From: Undaria pinnatifida | Taxonomy: Eukaryota > Sar > Phaeophyceae > Laminariales > Alariaceae | NCBI GenBank assembly: GCA_012845835.1 | Contig: JABAKD010000027.1 | Coordinates: 15,100,073 to 15,164,072 of the forward strand | Length of the DNA: 64,000 nt | Reading direction: 5' to 3' | Part shown: positions 48,793 to 59,973 of the stretch, one piece after another | Position numbering within the stretch: the stretch's first letter is position 1 | Layout: the number at the start of each line of letters is the position of its first letter | Made by a program: the position numbers and the translations under genes | Notes under the pieces: generated by a model | Databases searched by the model: none | What the model saw: the letters and a program-made list of their open reading frames with translations, nothing else | Told to the model about the DNA's origin: nothing

Positions 48793-48815
48793 TTTTTTTT
48801 TTTTTTTTTTTTTTT
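48793..48815. repeat. Poly-T tract (23 T)
   Basis: A run of T followed by GGGGGGG. It may be the reversed poly-A end of a retroposon, but the adjacent sequence does not match the SINE families identified here. Confidence 0.6.
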
Positions 48816-49140
48816 GGGGGGGAGTAACCGACTTTAATTCTCGAATGCTGTATCAAGAGTAATATATAAGATAACTAATAATATTCTATAATCGTACTCT
48901 TCCCGATATTAAAGCTCGGGGGGAAGAAAAAACAAAATAAACCGATTACCATACGTATGATAGAGCAGTGTAGTGGAAACTACAGTAATGCATTTATTTA
49001 TAAAATAGATGTGAAGTTAGATCTAGCTCAAACTTCCCCACCCAAAGTAAAAATACCAACACTTACCATTATAGTGGACAAAAAATAGGACCCTCCCAAT
49101 AGAAACTCACCTATACTGTATATTACGAGTACCAACAACG

Positions 49141-49205
49141 CAGCTTGCAAAGATGAGTATTGACCTGAGATTCGTCGAACTCACGGCTGACGTCCTTGAC
49201 ATTTT
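49141..49205 (-). repeat. Inverted copy of the dispersed ~60-bp motif
   Basis: On the minus strand: GGACGTCAGCCGTGAGTTCG, ACGAATCTCAGGTCAATACT, CATCTTTGCAAGCTGCGTTG. This is the best-preserved copy and matches 5497-5552 and 22270-22330 over its whole length. Confidence 0.7.
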
Positions 49206-49632
49206 TTTATAAAATGGTTTCTGAATGGCGGGGCTCCTTACCCCAAAATCGTCGAAAAAAACGACATTTTTTTTTGTCTTACTTCTCGTTGCGTACCTAG
49301 GCCATAGGATTTTTCATCTGGTAGCAGTTTCATTTTTCTCCAAAATCATTTTTTGGGAGAGGTCTTAAGCTCACAAAGTGAGGGGTAGTATTGAGAAAAA
49401 AAGTGGTCATGTCGCCTCTATCGTAGCAGGCGTCGTACAATGGTTGCTATCTGACAATGTTCACCATTTCATATGAGCTTCAACGTCAATAAAACTCGTA
49501 ACGGCATTCTCAGGAAGAAGAGAAATAAAAAGAACCGAAAACGAAGAACGAAAATGAAAATGGAAATGAAAAGGAAACCAACGAACGTTTTCTACTCTGA
49601 AGAAATCTTGATGATCTCGTCATATCAATGAC

Positions 49633-49800
49633 TTAGATCCAGTTGCAGTTGACCTCGTTCCGGCCAAATGGTACCGCTAGAACTAATGTGCCTTTCGGGC
49701 ATCCTGGCGTCGAATTATTTTTCAAAAAGACGGAGTGGATGAAATCCTGAGATATACCTCCGCATTGAGCACACTCAGCGCGGAACGCCAATTCCTGGAA
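49633..49800 (-). CDS. Candidate terminal exon of an unknown minus-strand gene
   Basis: After an acceptor-like ATATTTCCAG (minus strand) the frame reads ELAFRAECAQCGGISQDFIH..VFLKNNSTPGCPKGTLVLAVP and ends NEVNCNWI, stop at 49633-49635. Mixed composition, four Cys and a splice-acceptor context make it look more coding than its surroundings. No family recognised. It could belong with the candidate exons at 51370 and 53395 on the same strand, but the phases do not join cleanly. Confidence 0.25.
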   Translation of the reverse strand, partial: FQELAFRAECAQCGGISQDFIHSVFLKNNSTPGCPKGTLVLAVPFGRNEVNCNWI

Positions 49801-50255
49801 ATATGATCGCGGCATAGACGAGATAGCCTAGTTAGACTGCTATTACTTCACTCTGCCATCACAAATTGTTCCACTCGGCCATCACATACTGTTGTATTAT
49901 TAACCTTGAAACACCTAACGATTCTGGGTCTGCTCACTTGAGGGGCTCTAGGCCTCACGTAACAACGGGCTTCTCGAAAAAATATAATCTAAGCCCGAGC
50001 AAGCTTTGTCCGGTACACGATCCCATGGGTTAAACATATATTTATAACGAATTATTGTATTGTATACTACAATTCGGACCCGAAGATATCGGGGAGCTCT
50101 CCAGTTGGCTCCCCAGTTGAAGAACCGCTGTAAGTGAAAAATGGCTGTGCTCAAAACTGTGTACCCTTGATTGGTTTTGGTTTTATCGTCATTTTTTCCT
50201 TTTTCCTTCCAGATCAACTAGTATCATATAAATAAGAGCGTTTTACCCTCGGCGA

Positions 50256-50535
50256 CCTTCTGGACAACAAGCTTTAGCCGTGGTCACAGATGTCTTCCCT
50301 TCTCCCCCCAGGTACGCGCCTTGTTTTTTTCGCGCATAGGCTCCGGACTTCAATATGCCCACTTTTCAACCTTTTATATTATGCTCGTCGAGTTGCATCG
50401 AAATTCGCCAACCCGCGCTCTCGCGCTTTCGGCCTGTCAAGTTTGTAGGGAATAGTCCCTTGCGGGGTTCAAACCTGCGACATCGACCTCAATAGTCCCG
50501 CGGCTTACCATCGAACCACCGGGGACTCCGGCACT
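50256..50535 (-). mobile_element. tRNA-derived SINE, family 1, copy C
   Basis: Minus-strand head CCCCGGTGGTTCGATGGTAAG with the B-box-like GCAGGTTTGAACCC, a body GAAAGCGCGAGAGCGCGGGT, then the tail GCGCGTACCTGGGGGGAGAA and GACCACGGCTAAAGC. Similar in layout to copies A and B. Confidence 0.7.
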
Positions 50536-51369
50536 ACCGTAGCACAGGTCTAAAAGCACGCAATCAACCAATCAACCAATCAGCCAATCAACCACCAGAA
50601 CATCAAAGCACAGGACATGCACAGGACACATAATCAAAAACGAAGTGCCAAATAAATAAGAAATCCAGTGATACTAACTGGAATCTAATAAATCCGGGAG
50701 CCGTTATAGTGAGGAAGATTGTGTGGAACGCCCTGTCTCCCAAATACGAAACCCAGCCTACCGTGTAGGTCAGTATTTGTACACCCTGTTAGGCGCTGTC
50801 CTCCCTGTTATTATGCGTCCTGTGCTGCAGAAAACGGAATGTCTATGTGTGATCGAGCTAATACTTCAAATTGCCGGGTGGCAAACAAAGTAAATAATGA
50901 TACTGAAGGTAGTACAGAACGCACTCTCTCCCTTCTCTCCCACATGAGAAACGGAGTCTGGGTCAGCATTTGTATGTCTTACTCTTATTATGGGTGTCCT
51001 GCGTCGTGCAATAGGTTTGGTGGCCCACTTGGCATGCCCCACAACGCCTTTGGCTTATGCCCTGTTCGCACGTTTGGCATGTCGTCTAAGCCCCACTGGT
51101 TCTCGATATCCGGCCGAATGCCGAATCCGCGAGTCACGCGACTGCTCATCATGCTCGGTGACGGCTTCGCTCCTGGCTCACAACATACATAGACTATAGT
51201 CTATACTTCGTATATAACAATATGTGTTGCTTTAGTCAGCTGAGTATGTTACAAGAGAGTGTATTTACTATAGCATTCGTCATCCGACCGAAAACAAGAT
51301 TATTATGTATGTGTGCGGGGGCGGGGTGTACTCATTTCATACATAGTCGTGGTCTTAACACCATAGCTA

Positions 51370-51693
51370 TTAGCTATTAGTGGTATGTACGATCCTCGCA
51401 TTCATATATGCCGGGACAAAGCACATCGAGTTCTCACCGACCAGGCCAGACATCGCGAGACATCGCGTGCACCAAGCGCGAAGCGCCGTGAGGTGTTCGG
51501 CGAGTCGCATGAAAGGTGAGTTGCATCCTACTAAGAACCACTTGCGAGGCGGACTTCCGCACCTTGCGCGTACTTTCTTCGCATATCGGATGACAGCCTC
51601 GAAGGACTTTATTGTTGTTCTGGTGCGGCCACTTCTTCCACAGACAACAATAATGGGGATACTCTGTGAACCTGTAACAAACTCGTGGTCGCC
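51370..51693 (-). CDS. Candidate internal exon of an unknown minus-strand gene
   Basis: A 108-codon frame on the minus strand, open without an early Met: GSQSIPIIVVCGRSGRTRTT, IKSFEAVIRYAKKVRARCGS, then PPRKWFLVGCNSPFMRLAEH. Possible acceptors (TTCACAG, GTTACAG) and a donor (GGTCG|GTGAGA near 51420) frame a plausible exon. The amino-acid mixture is protein-like, but I do not recognise a family. Confidence 0.25.
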   Translation of the reverse strand, partial: GDHEFVTGSQSIPIIVVCGRSGRTRTTIKSFEAVIRYAKKVRARCGSPPRKWFLVGCNSPFMRLAEHLTALRAWCTRCLAMSGLVGENSMCFVPAYMNARIVHTTNS

Positions 51694-52018
51694 TTACGAT
51701 ATGCACACTACGTGACATCACCCCCCGCGCGCGGAGTTAAGGATCTCCGCTCCGCGCAATATGATCCACTACCTCGACCACCATCTCTTTTACCGCCAAA
51801 AATAACATGAAGTAATAAGACGGTACTCTCTGCCTGGTGGCCTTGCTCACGTGTCGAGCGGCGTGTTTTACAGCGTCGTTGCCCCAACCGGCGCCAACCT
51901 CAGGGGGGGGCGGATGTTAATGGGGGGGGCGGGTTTCATGTATACTTACTACTACTGCACGTTTGAGGGAGACGGCACAGAAAATATACACAGGTATGTA
52001 TACGTGTGTATGTAGTCT

Positions 52019-52020
<2 letters not shown>

Positions 52021-52057
<37 letters not shown>

Positions 52058-52200
52058 CCTCCGGCGGATGGGGAAAAATAAAGCTTTAGCTCACCACACC
52101 TCCGCGTATTTTCATACGCGTCGTGTGTCGAGTTAACTCAGTTGCTTTCGCAGCCCAACGCTAGCTGGCGCACCCTTCGAGTCCCATTGTAGGTATAGCG
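52021..52200 (-). mobile_element. Short retroposon family 2 with poly-A tail
   Basis: On the minus strand a body (GTGCGCCAGCTAGCGTTGGG ... TATGAAAATACGCGGAGGTG) ends in CATCCGCCGGAGGAT followed by 35 A. A long pure A-tail indicates a recent retroposition. Relatives are at 15330-15500 and 37140-37570. Confidence 0.7.
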
Positions 52201-52203
52201 TAA

Positions 52204-52398
52204 TGTTAAGGACTTTAGTGGGGTATTAGTCCGTTTGACCACTTGCAAAAGGTTAACCAATAGCTTACCCTAACTAAGCCTTATAACACTCCCCCCCCCT
52301 GAAACGGCGGGATAGCAGGTCGGCCGGATATTATACGGGCGGACCTGTCAATATGTCCAAGCCGTTTCATTTCCTGGGTATGCCGGGGAGAGTATTTT
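52204..52398 (+). mobile_element. Solo arm of the foldback element
   Basis: TGTTAAGGACTTTAGTGGGG through GAAACGGCGGGATAGCAGGT and CAAGCCGTTTCATTTCCTGG is about 90% identical to the left arm of 52496-52813. The right arm is missing. Confidence 0.7.
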
Positions 52399-52435
52399 TC
52401 AAGTTCGCCATGGGAAAATCTGAAAAAGTTTATTA

Positions 52436-52494
52436 TGGTGGATGTGGGGATCGAACCCACGACCCAAAAACCCATGGTCTGTCGACGACGCCAT
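52436..52494 (-). tRNA. 3' part of a tRNA-like sequence (Ser-type?)
   Basis: On the minus strand the end reads GTGGGTTCGATCCCCAC (a perfect 5-bp T-arm with 7-nt loop), then ATCCACC plus a discriminator A, the 3' acceptor strand. Upstream are a GACC...GGTC stretch that could form a long variable arm and a TCGTCGACAGAC segment that could be an anticodon stem-loop. The 5' acceptor strand and D-arm are not found: the foldback element begins immediately upstream (52496). Probably a tRNA gene or tRNA pseudogene cut by that element. Confidence 0.45.
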
Positions 52495-52495
52495 T

Positions 52496-52813
52496 TGTTA
52501 AGGACTTTAGTGGAGTATTAGTCCGTTTGACCACTTGCAAAAGGTTAACCAATAGCTTACCCAAACTAAGCCTTATAACACTCTCCCCCCCTGAAACGGC
52601 GGGATAGCAGGTCGGCCTGATATACGGCGGACCTCTGTCTATATCCAAGCCGTTTCATTCCCTGGGGATACCAGGAAGAGTATTGTATATCCGGCCGACC
52701 TGCTATCCCGCCGTTTCAGGGGGGGAGAGTGTTATAAGGCTTAGTTTGGGTAAGCTATTGGTTAACCAGTTGCAAGTGGTCAAACGGACTAATACCCCAC
52801 TAATACCTTAACA
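52496..52813. mobile_element. Foldback (hairpin) MITE
   Basis: Arms 52496-52620 and 52695-52813 are reverse complements for roughly 115 bp, from TGTTAAGG at one end to CCTTAACA at the other, around a loop of about 75 bp. Shared words: AAACTAAGCCTTATAACACTC and GAAACGGCGGGATAGCAGGT. No coding capacity; target duplication unclear. Confidence 0.8.
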
Positions 52814-53394
52814 GTAAGCTGTCTAGTGGTATTGGAGCAATGTGGACCTAGGGACCGATTACTGCTACGAGTATGCAGGGGTGCCTCTGGTTCCGTAATA
52901 ATGGTCACTTACACGAGGGTTGCTTATATTTTACACCTCTGGTATCAATAGCTTGCTGTCCGCCGAAAACATTCTGACAGAATTGGGGACGGAAGCATAC
53001 ATCCAAACAGGTGATTAAAAGATCTAGTACTTGCAGCCTGCCCGATGAGCCGTATAGTTTTGTAATCTACGGACACAAGATTTATGATTCACGTATGTAC
53101 GAGCGATGTAGGATATATGATATTATTGGGAAATGAGTGTTTTTTTATTGGATGGTGGTGTGTTGTCAGAATGTCAGCTACCCCGCTGGAAACATGCCTT
53201 CTACGGTATGTTTAGTTCTGGGTTGATTCCGATGGGGTACGCCCTTTATTTCAATCTTGTTTAATCCAAGTTTTTGCCCCTGATTTGTGGGCGGCTTCTG
53301 GCCGATCTTGACTCATCCCATGTCTTCATTGTGATAATATACTCGGATAAGCGACAATAATAATATAGACTAATGGATTTTTTTACATATTGAC

Positions 53395-53497
53395 CAACAT
53401 CTGGGACTTCTCTTTTATCAGCTGCCACCGCGCAACCAAGGCCCCCGCATGAGGTGGCCCACGCGAGCAAGCCGATCAGGAGCATGGGTTTTCCCAT
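53395..53497 (-). CDS. Candidate first exon encoding a signal peptide
   Basis: Minus-strand Met at 53497 gives MGKPMLLIGLLAWATSCGGL, GCAVAADKREVPDVGQY, then a possible donor (TAT|GTAAAA). A short n-region, hydrophobic core and small residues (AVA before ADK) make a good secretory signal peptide. The frame is open upstream to an earlier Met at 53563. Unknown function; low confidence because no downstream exon can be confirmed. Confidence 0.28.
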
Positions 53498-53563
53498 CAG
53501 TGATAACGCGTGACATCTATTAAGGTAAAAGCTGCTTAAAGAGGGGATATCATATGGTAACAT

Positions 53564-54060
53564 GTAGTATGTGGCAGTGAAATCGAATTATTTCAAACAA
53601 GTTTCAAACCACAATAGGGTGGTAAATTCAAGACAGTAATTGATTTACACGTCCGAGTGAGGCGATATGCAGCGTATGAGTAGATATGTACCTGCCATCA
53701 AAGCATGCATGTTGAACGTGAGCTTGAATGGGGATCACCCCGCGTCTACATGTCTAAAATTTTTTTCTACCTTGAGAAGAAAATAAGACACGACCGGTTG
53801 GCATACGAGTATTTCATGCAGAATCGGGTATAACCTGTGGAATACGAGACAAGTACGGAACACCACCACATGTACGTGCGAACGGTTTCAAGCAAAGAAC
53901 GGCGATAACAATTTGTTTAACTCCAGTCCGTCCGTGCGTCCGCCTTGAGCATGGTACTGCCCCAACTTGTGGAAGAAAATGTGAAAATACAACGTACAAC
54001 TGCGGCCGTGACCGAAATCCCATTAGCATCCTACGACCCAAAAACAGATATAACCGTTTG
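53564..54060. other. Left flank of the tandem array; nothing recognised
   Basis: Unremarkable sequence. Its end (ATAACCGTTTG) shares ACCGTTT with the unit end (GAAACCGTTTC), a possible microhomology at the array boundary. Confidence 0.4.
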
Positions 54061-56615
54061 TGTCGTTGGCTCCCAATCAATGGCTATCCTCTACTTCTGC
54101 TGTATGGAGAACGTTGCACCTGGTACCTGGAGTGTCAGTTTGGTGAAGGCAGGTAGGTGGTCCCCTGCCGGTGCGGAGTTGATCGTTGGCGTTCGTTCGT
54201 ATGTATGCTAGGGCGGGGCAGAAGCTGAGACCCTCGCGTGTCTTCGCGATGAGATCCAGTCGGGGCGTATCCTATGATAAGTAGAGGGTGGTTGCTAATA
54301 ATTTATAAAGTGGGCAAAGAAAGGTAGGTATTCGAGGCTAAAAAGGAACAGCACCAGGGCTTCCCACGTGGTCCCCCACCGTAGTACTAGCCTGGCCCGA
54401 CGCCGCTTAACTTCACAGAGCGGACGGGATGTGGTGCGATCGACGTGGTATGGCCGTTCCTGAACTCCGAGCAAGTTGGCGTCCATCTATATCCTGGCAG
54501 GCGCAACCAAAAGCGGTCCAACTAGGCAAGTACTACTACTACTGGACTACTCTTATTATCACATACCGGGTAGTCTAGTCTATACTGTAGGCAAGGAGGC
54601 GGGCTTCTCGCAGAGAGAGTGAGAGGGAGAGAGAGAGAGAGAAAGAATCTGTGTATCTCGCGGTGTGGCAATGATCTCTTGTGAAGTGGGGGGGAGCAGC
54701 TCGCGCACGCGCACACGCCCACGCACGCAGGGGCACTCGAGAAGAGGAGACTACCGTATGTATGACGACATTATTATTACCCTTTCTTTGGTATCGTTTT
54801 GGATCTTTGGGTCAGTTTATTATGATGTAAAAGGCCAAAAAACGAAACCGTTTCTTTTTTTTCCATGTCGTTGGCTCCCAATCAATGGCTATCCTCTACT
54901 TCTGCTGTATGGAGAACGTTGCACCTGGTACCTGGAGTGTCAGTTTGGTGAAGGCAGGTAGGTGGTCCCCTGCCGGTGCGGAGTTGATCGTTGGCGTTCG
55001 TTCGTATGTATGCTAGGGCGGGGCAGAAGCTGAGACCCTCGCGTGTCTTCGCGATGAGATCCAGTCGGGGCGTATCCTATGATAAGTAGAGGGTGGTTGC
55101 TAATAATTTATAAAGTGGGCAAAGAAAGGTAGGTATTCGAGGCTAAAAAGGAACAGCACCAGGGCTTCCCACGTGGTCCCCCACCGTAGTACTAGCCTGG
55201 CCCGACGCCGCTTAACTTCACAGAGCGGACGGGATGTGGTGCGATCGACGTGGTATGGCCGTTCCTGAACTCCGAGCAAGTTGGCGTCCATCTATATCCT
55301 GGCAGGCGCAACCAAAAGCGGTCCAACTAGGCAAGTACTACTACTACTGGACTACTCTTATTATCACATACCGGGTAGTCTAGTCTATACTGTAGGCAAG
55401 GAGGCGGGCTTCTCGCAGAGAGAGTGAGAGGGAGAGAGAGAGAGAGAAAGAATCTGTGTATCTCGCGGTGTGGCAATGATCTCTTGTGAAGTGGGGGGGA
55501 GCAGCTCGCGCACGCGCACACGCCCACGCACGCAGGGGCACTCGAGAAGAGGAGACTACCGTATGTATGACGACATTATTATTACCCTTTCTTTGGTATC
55601 GTTTTGGATCTTTGGGTCAGTTTATTATGATGTAAAAGGCCAAAAAACGAAACCGTTTCTTTTTTTTCCATGTCGTTGGCTCCCAATCAATGGCTATCCT
55701 CTACTTCTGCTGTATGGAGAACGTTGCACCTGGTACCTGGAGTGTCAGTTTGGTGAAGGCAGGTAGGTGGTCCCCTGCCGGTGCGGAGTTGATCGTTGGC
55801 GTTCGTTCGTATGTATGCTAGGGCGGGGCAGAAGCTGAGACCCTCGCGTGTCTTCGCGATGAGATCCAGTCGGGGCGTATCCTATGATAAGTAGAGGGTG
55901 GTTGCTAATAATTTATAAAGTGGGCAAAGAAAGGTAGGTATTCGAGGCTAAAAAGGAACAGCACCAGGGCTTCCCACGTGGTCCCCCACCGTAGTACTAG
56001 CCTGGCCCGACGCCGCTTAACTTCACAGAGCGGACGGGATGTGGTGCGATCGACGTGGTATGGCCGTTCCTGAACTCCGAGCAAGTTGGCGTCCATCTAT
56101 ATCCTGGCAGGCGCAACCAAAAGCGGTCCAACTAGGCAAGTACTACTACTACTGGACTACTCTTATTATCACATACCGGGTAGTCTAGTCTATACTGTAG
56201 GCAAGGAGGCGGGCTTCTCGCAGAGAGAGTGAGAGGGAGAGAGAGAGAGAAAGAATCTGTGTATCTCGCGGTGTGGCAATGATCTCTTGTGAAGTGGGGG
56301 GGAGCAGCTCGCGCACGCGCACACGCCCACGCACGCAGGGGCACTCGAGAAGAGGAGACTACCGTATGTATGACGACATTATTATTACCCTTTCTTTGGT
56401 ATCGTTTTGGATCTTTGGGTCAGTTTATTATGATGTAAAAGGCCAAAAAACGAAACCGTTTCTTTTTTTTCCATGTCGTTGGCTCCCAATCAATGGCTAT
56501 CCTCTACTTCTGCTGTATGGAGAACGTTGCACCTGGTACCTGGAGTGTCAGTTTGGTGAAGGCAGGTAGGTGGTCCCCTGCCGGTGCGGAGTTGATCGTT
56601 GGCGTTCGTTCGTAT

Positions 56616-57385
56616 CAGGGCTTTTCACGGGTCGGGTCAAATCTCGCGGGTCGGGTCGGGTCGGGTCGGGTCAGCTGACCCGACCCGACCCGCGAGATTT
56701 TTGAGACGTCTTGACCCGACCCGACCCGACCCGCGAGATTTTCGAGACGTCTTGACCCGACCCGACCCGACCCGCGAGATTTTCGAGACGTCTTGACCCG
56801 ACCCGACCCGACCCGCGAGATTTTGAATCGTCCTGACCCGACCCGACCCGACCCGCGACAATCCGGGTGACCCGCGAGATTCGGGTCGTCTGGCGGGTCA
56901 CGTTAACTTGACCCGTGACGTTTCTCACGGGTCAAAGTAAAAAAGTCACGGGTCAAAGCATGTGTACCTCGGTCAGTTGGTTGGTCCTTGGTCCCTCTTA
57001 TTTTTTCTTTTTTCCAATATGTCGTGTTCTCTGCGTTTTTTACCGGCATTGTTTGCAGCTGATGATTATGTCATGTGGCGTGCGCGCGAGAAATAGGAAA
57101 GAAACCGCAACCCACATGCATGGACATGCCCGTACCGTTAGACCACCGGGTCGACCCGACGAGCGACCCGACGAGCGAGCTAGTTATAAGTTACAAGTGC
57201 AGTCTCCGGCCCCGGCAAGCAGCCTAGCTGAGCCGCCTCCGGCAGCAAGCCCACAACTGGGGCGGTGGATCTGTCAGCAGGGGCTGCGATCCGCGAGGAT
57301 GCGTTGTCTGCTGCTGGTGCTTGCTGCTGCCAGGGTGCTGCTGCTGCTGCTGCTGCTGCTGCTTGCTGCTGCTGCTGCTGCTGCT

Positions 57386-57434
<49 letters not shown>

Positions 57435-58345
57435 TCGACAACGGCTGCTCTTCTTGCTTTTTTACGTCACATTCCGTACTACTGGTATGATAATTCTCGA
57501 GCTAGCTACTACTACAGTACTACTGCTGTATCTATCTTCTATCTGTGCAGTCTCCAGCCCCGGCAAGCAGCCTAGTTGAGCCGCCTCCGGCAGCAAGCCC
57601 ACAACTGGGGCGGTGGGTCTGTCAGCAGGGGCTTCGATCCGCGAGAATCCGGGGTCTGCTGCTGGTGCTTGCTGCTGCCAGTGCTGCGGCTGCTGCTGCT
57701 TCGACGACGACTGCCCTTCCTTGCCTTTTTATATTTTGGTCACATTTCGTACTGGTATGACCGTCATATTACTGCTGTTGTTACGGCTTCAGTAGGTACG
57801 GGATTCGCGTCACATTGCTGTATGCCTTGGTACGAGTAGCTAGGGGTACTGCGTGGAGATTGTTCTGCACGCTGTGATGACATATGATCGGAGCATCGGC
57901 ACAAGGAAGGCAGGAAGCCGAAGTGTTTGTATTTTATTGGCGGACCCGCGGGCCCGACCCGCGGGGCGCCTGCACGGCATCAACGTGGCTCTCAGCTGTA
58001 AGTTTGAAAAAGGCGGATCCGCCGGCTAGATCCGCGGGTTTGACCCGCGGGTCAGCCCAAAACAACGCACGGGTCATTATGGCTTGACCCGCGAAGTGAC
58101 CCGTATCTCGCGGGTCATGACCCGACCCGACCCGCGAGATTTTGCAAACCTCTTGACCCGACCCGACCCGACCCGCGAGATTTTGAAGCCTTTTGACCCG
58201 ACCCGACCCGACCCGACCCGCGAGATTTTGAGCACCTCTTGACCCGACCCGACCCGACCCGTGAGATTTCAAAACGTAATGACCCGACCCGACCCGACCC
58301 GCGAGATTTTGGGGCGGGTCGGGTCATGACCCGTGAAAAGCCCTG
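56616..58345. mobile_element. Non-autonomous hAT element with GGGTC arrays, copy 1
   Basis: 1730 bp with inverted ends (CAGGGCTTTTCACGGGTC / GACCCGTGAAAAGCCCTG), flanked by the 8-bp duplication GTTCGTAT (56608-56615 and 58346-58353). The uninterrupted units show the empty site with one GTTCGTAT. Subterminal arrays of a ~41-bp unit (TTGACCCGACCCGACCCGAC, CCGCGAGATTTT...) lie at 56686-56870 and 58127-58320, both with GACCC on the plus strand. The interior has (GCT)n microsatellites and a direct duplication of ~135 bp (57199 and 57547). No transposase, so it would depend on a source in trans. Confidence 0.93.
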
Positions 58346-59156
58346 GTTCGTATGTATGCTAGGGCGGGGCAGAAGCTGAGACCCTCGCGTGTCTTCGCGA
58401 TGAGATCCAGTCGGGGCGTATCCTATGATAAGTAGAGGGTGGTTGCTAATAATTTATAAAGTGGGCAAAGAAAGGTAGGTATTCGAGGCTAAAAAGGAAC
58501 AGCACCAGGGCTTCCCACGTGGTCCCCCACCGTAGTACTAGCCTGGCCCGACGCCGCTTAACTTCACAGAGCGGACGGGATGTGGTGCGATCGACGTGGT
58601 ATGGCCGTTCCTGAACTCCGAGCAAGTTGGCGTCCATCTATATCCTGGCAGGCGCAACCAAAAGCGGTCCAACTAGGCAAGTACTACTACTACTGGACTA
58701 CTCTTATTATCACATACCGGGTAGTCTAGTCTATACTGTAGGCAAGGAGGCGGGCTTCTCGCAGAGAGAGTGAGAGGGAGAGAGAGAGAGAAAGAATCTG
58801 TGTATCTCGCGGTGTGGCAATGATCTCTTGTGAAGTGGGGGGGAGCAGCTCGCGCACGCGCACACGCCCACGCACGCAGGGGCACTCGAGAAGAGGAGAC
58901 TACCGTATGTATGACAACATTATTATTACCCTTTCTTTGGTATCGTTTTGGATCTTTGGGTCAGTTTATTATGATGTAAAAGGCCAAAAAACGAAACCGT
59001 TTCTTTTTTTTCCATGTCGTTGGCTCCCAATCAATGGCTATCCTCTACTTCTGCTGTATGGAGAACGTTGCACCTGGTACCTGGAGTGTCAGTTTGGTGA
59101 AGGCAGGTAGGTGGTCCCCTGCCGGTGCGGAGTTGATCGTTGGCGTTCGTTCGTAT

Positions 59157-59936
59157 CAGGGCTTTTCACGGGTCGGGTCAAATCTCGCGGGTCGGGTCGG
59201 GTCGGGTCGGGTCAGCTGACCCGACCCGACCCGCGAGATTTTTGAGACGTCTTGACCCGACCCGACCCGACCCGCGAGATTTTCGAGACGTCTTGACCCG
59301 ACCCGACCCGACCCGCGAGATTTTCGAGACGTCTTGACCCGACCCGACCCGACCCGCGAGATTTTGAAATCGTCCTGACCCGACCCGACCCGACCCGCGA
59401 CAATCCGGGTGACCCGCGAGATTCGGGTCGTCTGGCGGGTCACGTTAACTTGACCCGTGACGTTTCTCACGGGTCAAAGTAAAAAAGTCACGGGTCAAAG
59501 CATGTGTACCTCGGTCAGTTGGTTGGTCCTTGGTCCCTCTTATTTTTTCTTTTTTCCAATATGTCGTGTTCTCTGCGTTTTTTACCGGCATTGTTTGCAG
59601 CTGATGATTATGTCATGTGGCGTGCGCGCGAGAAATAGGAAAGAAACCGCAACCCACATGCATGGACATGCCCGTACCGTTAGACCACCGGGTCGACCCG
59701 ACGAGCGACCCGACGAGCGAGCTAGTTATAAGTTACAAGTGCAGTCTCCGGCCCCGGCAAGCAGCCTAGCTGAGCCGCCTCCGGCAGCAAGCCCACAACT
59801 GGGGCGGTGGATCTGTCAGCAGGGGCTGCGATCCGCGAGGATGCGTTGTCTGCTGCTGGTGCTTGCTGCTGCCAGGGTGCTGCTGCTGCTGCTGCTGCTG
59901 CTGCTTGCTGCTGCTGCTGCTGCTGCTTGCTGCTGC

Positions 59937-59973
<37 letters not shown>

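Noticed and set aside
50719-51192. 157-codon plus-strand frame
   Set aside because: It spans an imperfect internal duplication (about 50705-50830 and 50905-51010) and has no domain; more likely non-coding repeat.
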